40,716 bases of DNA from an uncultured bacterium (GTDB taxonomy: Bacteria > Bacillota_I > Bacilli_A > Erysipelotrichales > Erysipelotrichaceae). The stretch is taken from positions 1 to 40,716 of the forward strand of contig CAINEY010000048.1 in assembly GCA_903847945.1 (NCBI GenBank), written 5' to 3'. Below, piece after piece: positions 31,869 through 38,338 of this stretch. A program made the translations under genes and the position numbers. The notes beneath the pieces are model-generated. The model saw only the letters and a list, made by a program, of their open reading frames with translations. It made no database searches and was not told where the DNA came from. The number at the start of each line of letters is the position of its first letter. Position 1 is the stretch's first letter.

Positions 31869-32809
31869 GCAATCCACAGCCCTAGGACTAAGCCCAAAAG
31901 TCCAACGGCCCAAAAGAGCGCCACGACCTGTTTTTCTTTCCAACCCGATAAGGTGAAACTGTAGTGGATCGGGGTGTACCGGAAGATCCTGCGTTTGAAA
32001 AGCTTGACCGAACCAATCTGAAGGATCACACACAACGTTTCAATGACAAAGACGATTCCGATGATGACCAGCAGTGCTTCCTGCTTCATCACCATCGCGA
32101 TGACTGCCAAAAGCGCTCCAAGCGCCAACGAGCCGGTATCTCCCATGATGATCTTGGCAGGATAGACATTGTAGACCAGATAAGCACTTAGCGAACCCAA
32201 AACCATCAGCATGAAATGGCCCAGGATGAGATTGACATCGTGATTGATCAGCCAGAAGCCGAAGATCGCAATCCACACGGTCCCCCCAGCCAAGCCATCC
32301 ATCCCATCTGTGAGATTGACGGCGTTGCTGGCTCCGGTAAACATGAAGAACACCAAGCCCACATAGATCCACCCTAAATCCAACATCGCATCGATCACCG
32401 GGATCAACACGCTGCTGTCCGCAAACGAACGGTAGATAAGGTAAACCACCACGGCCAAAACCAACTGAGCCAGAAACTTATGCGAGGGTTTCAATCCGGC
32501 ATTGTCTTTTTTGATAACGATAATATAATCATCCAGAAATCCGATGAGCCCGTAGCCGGCATACGTCAGATAAACAACTGCCAGCCGCAAATCGAGAAAG
32601 GAGGCCGGATGGACCAAAAACGCGGCCACTAACGGAATCGCGATAAACAGGATCCCGCCCATCGTCGGGGTCTTCTTCTTTTGTTTGAATTGTTCAAGGG
32701 AGTACGTGCTGACGCTTTGATGTTGATTCAACGCATCCATGCGACGAATAAAGGGCGGATAAGCCGCCAGGGTTACCAAGAAAGTAACGATAAAAATAAG
32801 GGCGTTCAT
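31865..32809 (-). CDS. mraY: Phospho-N-acetylmuramoyl-pentapeptide transferase
   Basis: Makes lipid I by moving phospho-MurNAc-pentapeptide to undecaprenyl phosphate. The 314-residue polytopic protein has the family motifs KKKTPTMGG, FLDDYI, NAVNLTDGMDGLAGG and MGDTGSLALGA with the catalytic aspartates. I use the ATG at 32809, which begins a signal-like helix; a longer frame runs into ftsI. This ATG is the 3-nt loop of a 12-bp inverted repeat and lies 9 nt after a consensus extended -10, so the leader is only 2 to 3 nt and there is no Shine-Dalgarno. Confidence 0.95.
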   Translation of the reverse strand: MNALIFIVTFLVTLAAYPPFIRRMDALNQHQSVSTYSLEQFKQKKKTPTMGGILFIAIPLVAAFLVHPASFLDLRLAVVYLTYAGYGLIGFLDDYIIVIKKDNAGLKPSHKFLAQLVLAVVVYLIYRSFADSSVLIPVIDAMLDLGWIYVGLVFFMFTGASNAVNLTDGMDGLAGGTVWIAIFGFWLINHDVNLILGHFMLMVLGSLSAYLVYNVYPAKIIMGDTGSLALGALLAVIAMVMKQEALLVIIGIVFVIETLCVILQIGSVKLFKRRIFRYTPIHYSFTLSGWKEKQVVALFWAVGLLGLVLGLWIA

Positions 32810-32821
32810 AACGCCCTTATT
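32795..32821 (-). terminator. Terminator-like hairpin with the mraY start codon as its loop
   Basis: Arms 32795-32806 and 32810-32821 are a perfect 12-bp inverted repeat with the CAT complement of ATG (32807-32809) as loop. The 3' arm on the minus strand ends in CTTATT and continues TTTATC, a T-rich tract. It could terminate transcripts coming from ftsI. Confidence 0.7.
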
Positions 32822-32827
32822 ATAGCA
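32819..32827 (-). promoter_or_regulatory. Extended -10 promoter of mraY-murD
   Basis: Minus strand AGTGCTATAAT with -10 TATAAT (32819-32824) and TGC extension. The predicted transcription start (~32812) falls inside the 5' arm of the hairpin that carries the start codon. Confidence 0.7.
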
Positions 32828-32832
32828 CTGCC

Positions 32833-34986
32833 TTAGGGGGTGAGGGTGACCAAAATGACCCCGTCGGGATTCACCAAAGTCCCCGGCAAAACTGATTGTG
32901 AGCTCACCAAGCCGCTGCCGTCGATGATGAACTGGGCCTTGATCAACGAGAAGAAGGTCAATGCATCTTTCTTGCTCCACCCGCTCATGTCCGGCATCAC
33001 CACATCCTGCGTGGAGGTCAACAGGAACAAACGTTGATTCGATAACACGGAGGTCCCGCCTTGCGGAACCTGTTGGATGACGCTGTTTCCGGATCCGATC
33101 ACCACGACGGGATTCGGTAAGGTCCCCAGTTGCGCCAATGCATAGGACAGACTGTGATTGATGACGCGAGGAATCGGAGCGGTCGTCAACTGGTCTTCAC
33201 CACCATTCGTGGGATTGAGTTTGTGCAAGACGATTGCATTCAGCGTTGCCTTGACAGTTTCGCGGTAGAGTTGAGTGGTTTCCGGGGTCATGAAACCTTG
33301 AACTGCGACATAGACCAGGTACTGGGGATCTTCATAAGGTAGACCTAAGACGATGGAGTAGATGAACTCTTCTTCCGAGTAATCCCCGTCCACATACACT
33401 TGGGCGGTCCCCGTTTTTCCGATGATGTTGGCTGAAGGAATGGTGAACTTGGAGACACCGCCCAAGGGGGTCAGTGCCGCACTGCGCATGAGTTCGATCA
33501 TGGCCTGCGAGGTAGCCTCTGAAATTGGTTGTCCGACCACGGTCGGCGAGAATTGCTCCAAAACTTCCTGGGTCTGTGAATCGACGATGCGATCGATGAC
33601 GTAGGGTTTCATCATTTGTCCCCCGTTCATGATCGCCGTGTACGCTTGAACCAGTTGCAGCATATTCACCGATAAACCCTGCCCAAACGACACATGCAAC
33701 AGATCCGTGAGTGAACTGATGTTGCTGGTCGCTAAGCTTTCCGGAACGATATCAGTATTGACCGTTTCAAAGAAATGGAACTTGCTCAGGTATTTCTTGA
33801 ACAATTCGGGATCCAAATGGTCACTGAGGATCGAGGCAACCCCAACGTTAGCGGAGACCGCATACCCGAAATCGAACGTGATCTCCCCCCAATTGGTGTT
33901 GTTGACGTTACGGATGACCGCCAGTGATCCGGCACGGGATGGCAAACGCTGGATCTTGCCGTCTTTAATGGCGTAGTAAAACGGCGCAGAGTTGAAGGTC
34001 TCAGTGACATCCAACGCCCCTTCTTCAAGGGCTGCTGCGTACGTAAACGTCTTCATCGTTGAACCCGGCTCATACAAGAGCTGGCTGGCGTAGTTCAAAA
34101 AGGTTGTTGGATTGGCTAAGTTCAAGTCAAAACTCTCGGTTTGAGCCAATCCAAGGATCTTTCCGGTTTTGACTTCTACGATCGTTCCCCATGCCATTTT
34201 GGCTTGAGTCACGCTTTGGGCTTGATTGATGGACAGTTGAAGCTGGTCCTGTAAGGGTTTCTCGAGCGTTAAGACGACCGATTCCCCGTTCTGAGCCGGA
34301 GTAATGCGTTCCGGTGAGCCCGGTAACACATACCCTTGGCTATCCACGGTGGCGATCCGAAATCCGTTGAGTCCTTTGAGCCGATCGTTGAGCGAGGCTT
34401 CCAAGCCCATCCGTCCGACGGCATCCTTCTCCGGGGTCTGATCGTCATCGTTGACGTAACCCAAGAGGTGCGAGGCAAAACTGCCTTGCGGGTAGATGCG
34501 GCTCAGGGTTTCCGTAAAGCCCAGACCAGGGAGATCTAACGTTTCGATCGCTTGTCGGGTGGCGATCGTCAAATCGCTGCCCTTGGGCCCAAACTCAGTC
34601 TGGTAGTCGGCCTGTTCCAAGCGTTCCAGGATATACGCTTCGGTTAGTCCTAAAATCGGCGCTAAGGCCGATGCGGTCGTCTCATAATCGGAAACATAGG
34701 CTTGTTGACCATCCATCGAGGGCCGATTGGGATCGACAATGGCATACAGGGTATAACTGCGCACATCCTCGGCCAAAATGGTCATATTCGCATCGTAGAG
34801 GGTTCCCCTTCGGGCAAACACTACACTGCGCTGCAAATTGACTTCCTGGCTGTAAGCATCCAGATCGGTTTGACTTTGAAGATGGACGCCCAAGATGCTG
34901 ACACTGAAAAGATTCGCGACCACCAAGGCCGCGATCAATCCAAAAACCGCCACGGAAAGGCTCATCATGACGGTACTTCGACGCAT
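32833..34986 (-). CDS. ftsI: Class B penicillin-binding protein (FtsI/PBP2B type) with PASTA domains
   Basis: Transpeptidase that cross-links septal peptidoglycan. The 717-residue protein has one N-terminal membrane helix, the FARRGTLYDAN segment of the dimerisation domain, and the active-site motifs S309-T-M-K312, S378-A-N380 and K524-T-G526. From about residue 590 there are two PASTA-like repeats (PRVINHSLSYALAQLG and VVMPDMSGWSKKDALTFF). This resembles PBP2x and SpoVD. One nucleotide separates it from ftsL, whose last codons carry AAGGA for it. Confidence 0.95.
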   Translation of the reverse strand: MRRSTVMMSLSVAVFGLIAALVVANLFSVSILGVHLQSQTDLDAYSQEVNLQRSVVFARRGTLYDANMTILAEDVRSYTLYAIVDPNRPSMDGQQAYVSDYETTASALAPILGLTEAYILERLEQADYQTEFGPKGSDLTIATRQAIETLDLPGLGFTETLSRIYPQGSFASHLLGYVNDDDQTPEKDAVGRMGLEASLNDRLKGLNGFRIATVDSQGYVLPGSPERITPAQNGESVVLTLEKPLQDQLQLSINQAQSVTQAKMAWGTIVEVKTGKILGLAQTESFDLNLANPTTFLNYASQLLYEPGSTMKTFTYAAALEEGALDVTETFNSAPFYYAIKDGKIQRLPSRAGSLAVIRNVNNTNWGEITFDFGYAVSANVGVASILSDHLDPELFKKYLSKFHFFETVNTDIVPESLATSNISSLTDLLHVSFGQGLSVNMLQLVQAYTAIMNGGQMMKPYVIDRIVDSQTQEVLEQFSPTVVGQPISEATSQAMIELMRSAALTPLGGVSKFTIPSANIIGKTGTAQVYVDGDYSEEEFIYSIVLGLPYEDPQYLVYVAVQGFMTPETTQLYRETVKATLNAIVLHKLNPTNGGEDQLTTAPIPRVINHSLSYALAQLGTLPNPVVVIGSGNSVIQQVPQGGTSVLSNQRLFLLTSTQDVVMPDMSGWSKKDALTFFSLIKAQFIIDGSGLVSSQSVLPGTLVNPDGVILVTLTP

Positions 34987-34987
34987 G

Positions 34988-35290
34988 TTAATCGTCCTTG
35001 GACAACTGAATGACGTTATCGTTATTGATGGTCAAGCCGGCAGCCTTGGCAATGGCCATGACCCGGTTGAAATCACTCAGGGATTGCACTTCTTTGGTCA
35101 GGGCTTTGTTGGAGTCCTGCAGCAGCGCCACTTCCTGCGACGTGTTCTGCACTTCGACACTTAAGGAAACGTTGTATGAACGTAAGAAGAAAGCGGTCGC
35201 CAGGTAAGCCACCAGACACAACGCAAAAAACAGACCGGTCCAGGCCATGAGTTTCGGTTTGCGGCGTGTGGTAACAAGACGAGCGTTCAT
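34988..35290 (-). CDS. ftsL: Cell division protein FtsL
   Basis: A 100-residue bitopic protein: basic cytoplasmic start (MNARLVTTRRKPK), one membrane helix (WTGLFFALCLVAYLATAFFL), and an extracellular coiled coil (VEVQNTSQEVALLQDSNKAL). Sequence conservation in FtsL is low, so the call relies on this topology and on its place between rsmH and ftsI. The start at 35290 overlaps the rsmH stop as TGATG. Confidence 0.88.
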   Translation of the reverse strand: MNARLVTTRRKPKLMAWTGLFFALCLVAYLATAFFLRSYNVSLSVEVQNTSQEVALLQDSNKALTKEVQSLSDFNRVMAIAKAAGLTINNDNVIQLSKDD

Positions 35291-36213
35291 CAACGGATCC
35301 TTTCTAAGATGCGGCAATGCGCCGAGTGAGCCCGCGGGTTATCGCGCAACTCGTCGGCTGAAGCGGCTTTGGCTTTGGTTTTGATCATCCGATACGGGGC
35401 TGATGCCACGTTGGTGATCGGGAGTTTGGCGGGAACATGCGGATCCGACAACTCCATGAAGCGGTGTTTGACGGCTTTGTCTTCCAACGAATGGAAGGTC
35501 AGCACGACAAGTCGTCCACCGGGCTTAAGAACGGAGACAGCTTGGTCCAAGACTTCCTCCAAGACCTCGAGTTCACGGTTGACTTCGATGCGGAGGGCTT
35601 GGAAGGTTTGTTTAGCCGGATGCCCTTTCTGAGAGAGCACTTTGGCGGGTAAAGCGGATTTGATGACCTCGACCAGTTGGAGGGTGGTCTCGATCGGTTG
35701 TTTCGCTCGGTAACTTTCAATCGCCCGGGCGATATTCTTCGCAAAGGGTTCTTCCCCGTATCGTTGCAGGATCTTCATCAGCTCCGCAAACGGATAGGTA
35801 TTGACGACGGTATAGGCATCCAACGACTGACGGCGATCCATGCGCATATCTAGCCGGGCGTCATAGCGGTAACTGAAGCCGCGCTCCGGATCATCAAACT
35901 GCGGAGAGGAGACCCCCAGATCCAAGAGGATCCCATGGACTTCAGAGATGCCCAGTTGAGTCAGTGTGGCTTTCAAGGTGTTGAAGTTGGCGTGAATGAC
36001 GTTTAAGCGATTGGCGTAAGCTGTTAATCGGGCACTGGCTTCACGAATGGCTTGTTCATCCTGATCGAAGGCAATCAAACGTCCCGATGTCAGCGCTTTG
36101 AGGATCCCTTCAGCGTGACCACCACGTCCCAGGGTCCCGTCCACATAGATCCCGGTTGGATCTATGGACAGCCCTTCCAGCACTTCAGTGTAGAGGACCG
36201 GAATGTGCGTCAT
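35290..36213 (-). CDS. rsmH: 16S rRNA (cytosine1402-N4)-methyltransferase
   Basis: RsmH (MraW) methylates C1402 in the decoding centre of 16S rRNA. The 307-residue product starts MTHIPVLYTEVLEGL and contains the SAM motif YVDGTLGRGGHAEGIL, then ILLDLGVSSPQFDDPERGFSY and PGGRLVVLTFHSLEDKAVKH. Length is normal. The start overlaps the mraZ stop as ATGA; an upstream extension of 25 codons lies inside mraZ. Confidence 0.97.
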   Translation of the reverse strand: MTHIPVLYTEVLEGLSIDPTGIYVDGTLGRGGHAEGILKALTSGRLIAFDQDEQAIREASARLTAYANRLNVIHANFNTLKATLTQLGISEVHGILLDLGVSSPQFDDPERGFSYRYDARLDMRMDRRQSLDAYTVVNTYPFAELMKILQRYGEEPFAKNIARAIESYRAKQPIETTLQLVEVIKSALPAKVLSQKGHPAKQTFQALRIEVNRELEVLEEVLDQAVSVLKPGGRLVVLTFHSLEDKAVKHRFMELSDPHVPAKLPITNVASAPYRMIKTKAKAASADELRDNPRAHSAHCRILERIR

Positions 36214-36647
36214 CCTTTGAAGTACTCGGTCAGCGTTTCGGCGACCGCCTCGAAGGACGAACTGGCTTCGGCTGCATAGGCTTCCCAACGGGCTTTCGCC
36301 CAGATTTCCACATGAGAAGCGACCCCGACGATGACAACTTCCTTTTCGATCCCGGCATCCTCCATGAGGGGTTGCGGGATCAGGATGCGTCCGGTCGTAT
36401 CGACTTCCACTTCAGCGGCCTTGGCGGTCACCATGTGGATGTACATGCGGGATTCGCGTTTGGTCGTGGGCAATTTCTGGAGTTCAGCCAGAATGGCTTC
36501 CCAGCGGTCATTGGTGTAGACATAGATGCATCCATCAAGACCCTTGGTCAGAATCATCGACGATCCCAACGCATCACGAAAGCGAGCGGGCATGATGATG
36601 CGCCCTTTGCTGTCGGTGTTGTGTCGGTATTCGCCCATGAACGCCAT
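36210..36647 (-). CDS. mraZ: Transcriptional regulator MraZ
   Basis: MraZ is a ring-forming DNA-binding protein that controls its own division/cell-wall operon. The 145-residue protein holds two SpoVT/AbrB-like repeats: GEYRHNTDSKGRIIMPARFR and VDTTGRILIPQPLMEDAGI. The ATG at 36647 has GGGAG 7 nt upstream; a GTG eight codons earlier would lie in the operator. Four GTGG repeats at 10-bp spacing directly upstream are the expected MraZ site, so autoregulation is likely. Confidence 0.95.
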   Translation of the reverse strand: MAFMGEYRHNTDSKGRIIMPARFRDALGSSMILTKGLDGCIYVYTNDRWEAILAELQKLPTTKRESRMYIHMVTAKAAEVEVDTTGRILIPQPLMEDAGIEKEVVIVGVASHVEIWAKARWEAYAAEASSSFEAVAETLTEYFKG

Positions 36648-36657
36648 GTTGCTTCTC

Positions 36658-36691
36658 CCACTTTTTCCCACAAACTGCCACTATCTACCAC
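36658..36691 (-). promoter_or_regulatory. MraZ operator (four GTGG repeats, 10-bp period)
   Basis: On the minus strand GTGG occurs at 36688-36691, 36678-36681, 36668-36671 and 36658-36661, each exactly 10 bp apart. MraZ is known to bind such helical-phase repeats (TGGGN in E. coli, AAAGTG-type in mycoplasmas). The array runs from about the transcription start to the ribosome site. Confidence 0.88.
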
Positions 36692-36692
36692 C

Positions 36693-36698
36693 ATTATA
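36693..36698 (-). promoter_or_regulatory. -10 element of the mraZ-rsmH-ftsL-ftsI operon
   Basis: Consensus TATAAT on the minus strand, two bases upstream of the first GTGG repeat. The -35 region (36716-36721) is poor, consistent with a regulated promoter. Confidence 0.7.
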
Positions 36699-36709
36699 CC
36701 CTTCTTGTG

Positions 36710-36755
36710 CAAAAAGAAAAGGGATTTATGCATTTTTTCTTTGCACAAATCCCTT
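36710..36755 (-). terminator. Terminator of the esterase gene
   Basis: Arms AAGGGATTT and AAATCCCTT (36747-36755 and 36719-36727) with a 19-nt loop, followed by CTTTTCTTTTT-type T-rich sequence on the minus strand. A second, interlocking inverted repeat shares this region. Confidence 0.6.
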
Positions 36756-36764
36756 GTTTATAAC

Positions 36765-37526
36765 TTAAGGTTGGATCAGCCAGCGCAGGACATCCGCGAT
36801 ACGCACGGCCCAAGCACTCTCATGATGGATTCCACCCGGAATTACTTCGGTTCTCAGCGCTTTAGAACGCTTGTGAGCCACGGCTTCGACGATCCGGTGA
36901 TGGGTTTTGACATAGCGACGATTGTGCACCGGCTCCGAAGACTCGGTGTCTCCGGTATCCAGATACATCCGGGGTAAGATCCCGTCAAAGGCTTCGATGC
37001 GTTTCATCAAGGGTTTCTCCGCAAACCACCAGGCGTTTGAGAGCCCGAAGATCCCGCTTAAGCGATCCGGATAGGCCAAGGCTGCACACAGGCTAATGAA
37101 TCCCCCCATGGAGGATCCCCCCATATAGACTCCCGTTGTCGGATACTTGCGGGTGTAGTATGGAACGACTTCCTCCATCACGTACTTGAGATAGAGATCC
37201 CCTTTCCCCCCGGCAATTCGTGGAAGTCCCAGCTTGAGCAAAGTTTTAGTCCCTTTGAACGGACTGTATTCATCCATACGCCCGGCACCGTCTTCACAGT
37301 TGTTGATCCCGATCACCCGCATCTTGGGCACTCCCGCTTGTGTCATAGCTTCATACACGCGCCAGGATTGCCCGTAACCGGCGGTCTTGTCATCAAAGAG
37401 ATTCTGTCCGTCATGCAGAATGAGTAAAGGACCCGGTTCTTCCGGGCTCAAGGTACTGCACACATAGAAACTGACTTTACGGTTCAGTGTGGTACTGAAC
37501 CGTGTGCTTTTCCGATAGGGTTTCAT
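36765..37526 (-). CDS. Alpha/beta-hydrolase, putative esterase (esterase D-like)
   Basis: A 253-residue cytoplasmic hydrolase of the putative esterase family. ILHDGQNLFDD is the family oxyanion-side motif, GGSSMGG holds the nucleophile S139, DTGDTE (near 193) supplies the acid and the GGIHHESAW histidine completes the triad. The substrate is unknown; relatives cut acyl esters of sugars or siderophores. It stands between rpmF and mraZ and is not part of the dcw operon. The ATG has no Shine-Dalgarno and follows the T-run of the rpmF terminator by a few bases. Confidence 0.85.
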   Translation of the reverse strand: MKPYRKSTRFSTTLNRKVSFYVCSTLSPEEPGPLLILHDGQNLFDDKTAGYGQSWRVYEAMTQAGVPKMRVIGINNCEDGAGRMDEYSPFKGTKTLLKLGLPRIAGGKGDLYLKYVMEEVVPYYTRKYPTTGVYMGGSSMGGFISLCAALAYPDRLSGIFGLSNAWWFAEKPLMKRIEAFDGILPRMYLDTGDTESSEPVHNRRYVKTHHRIVEAVAHKRSKALRTEVIPGGIHHESAWAVRIADVLRWLIQP

Positions 37527-37529
37527 GAA

Positions 37530-37554
37530 TAAAAAAAAGCGAAAAATCGCTTAT
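37530..37554 (-). terminator. Terminator of yceD-rpmF
   Basis: Stem AAGCGA/TCGCTT with a TTTT loop followed by eight T on the minus strand, starting in the rpmF stop codon. Confidence 0.85.
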
Positions 37555-37715
37555 TTGCTGGTGCTTTCATAATGTCCGCATGCACAGACATGATGAGGCT
37601 GTTTGAATTCACCGCAACTTGGGCATTTGACCAAGCTCGGTACCGCCAGCTTGTAGTGAGTTCTCCGTTTCGCTTTTCTTGTTTTCGATATGCGCCGTTG
37701 AGGAACAATCGCCAT
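37551..37715 (-). CDS. rpmF: 50S ribosomal protein L32
   Basis: A 54-residue protein starting [18 protein letters not shown], the standard L32 N-terminus, followed by a zinc-ribbon-like part. The first cysteine pair is normal (C31-x2-C34). The second is C44-x1-C46 (HVCACGHY), one residue shorter than the usual C-x2-C. GGAGG lies 8 nt before the ATG, inside the end of yceD. yceD-rpmF is a conserved pair across bacteria. Confidence 0.95.
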   Translation of the reverse strand: MAIVPQRRISKTRKAKRRTHYKLAVPSLVKCPSCGEFKQPHHVCACGHYESTSK

Positions 37716-37718
37716 GGT

Positions 37719-38231
37719 TTACACCTCCTCCTCGTTGATTTTAAAATCCTTCAGTTTGGCTAAGCGCGGATCCGGCTCGGAAGCCTTGGATTTCGCATAG
37801 TCGTCTTCGCTGAGAATCTCCCAGCCATCCCCTTTGGGATACGTCGTTAGCCCGGGTTTGGTGACCGCCAACGGTTTCTCCAGCCAGATTGCACTGAGTA
37901 TGGACTCACGCAGATCCAAGCCGTCCTTGGTGATCAGCTTCACATCGGGGTCGTCATCCGGGTCAAACGCATACGTAACATCCATCTCCGCGGTAAACGG
38001 AACAGCCACATCCTCTAGCGTGATCGAACACGGGAGGATCATGGTGCCGGTGATGCTCGCTTCGATAATGAAGCGGTCACTGCTGCGCTCATAAAACACG
38101 AGTCCTTCGACATGGACCTCCTCCAAACGGCGGATGCCCATGACCTCGGGAATGACCTCGAAGACGATGTCATCGCTGAAGCGCGTTTCCTGCGTCTTCA
38201 GCACATGTAATTCATGCTTGGACCAATTCAT
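37719..38231 (-). CDS. YceD family protein (DUF177)
   Basis: A 170-residue protein of the family almost always encoded next to rpmF. Members are linked to 23S rRNA accumulation and large-subunit assembly, but the mechanism is not settled. Recognisable parts are IIEASITGTMILPCSITLEDVA and the acidic DPDDDPDVKLITKDGLDLRESI, with DPRLAKLKDF at the C-terminus. The bacterial CxxC pair is reduced to one cysteine (LPCSIT). AGGAG precedes the ATG at 38231, chosen over a 20-codon longer frame that crosses the promoter. Confidence 0.9.
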   Translation of the reverse strand: MNWSKHELHVLKTQETRFSDDIVFEVIPEVMGIRRLEEVHVEGLVFYERSSDRFIIEASITGTMILPCSITLEDVAVPFTAEMDVTYAFDPDDDPDVKLITKDGLDLRESILSAIWLEKPLAVTKPGLTTYPKGDGWEILSEDDYAKSKASEPDPRLAKLKDFKINEEEV

Positions 38232-38258
38232 CGCAACTCCTGACATGACAACGTTGAT

Positions 38259-38287
38259 ATTATAAAGAATACCCGGGGTAATGTCAA
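38259..38287 (-). promoter_or_regulatory. Consensus promoter of yceD-rpmF
   Basis: Perfect -35 TTGACA (38282-38287), 17-nt spacer and perfect -10 TATAAT (38259-38264), the best match to the housekeeping consensus in the window. This suits a ribosomal protein gene. Confidence 0.92.
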
Positions 38288-38322
38288 ACACTTAATCCGT
38301 CGGGTGATTAACCCCAACAACT

Positions 38323-38332
38323 GTGCTAAAAT
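38323..38332 (+). promoter_or_regulatory. Extended -10 promoter of tmcAL
   Basis: TGTGCTAAAAT with -10 at 38327-38332 and ATG beginning 6 nt later. The 12-mer CTGTGCTAAAAT is identical to that before the 9373 gene. No good -35. Confidence 0.7.
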
Positions 38333-38338
38333 CATCGT

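Noticed and set aside
36156-36977. A 273-codon plus-strand frame opposite rsmH, mraZ and the esterase
   Set aside because: It crosses the MraZ operator, promoter and terminator and lies antisense to well-recognised genes; no ribosome site or family match.
37523-37708. A 61-codon minus-strand frame over rpmF
   Set aside because: It is out of frame with the clear L32 sequence, which has its own ribosome site and terminator.
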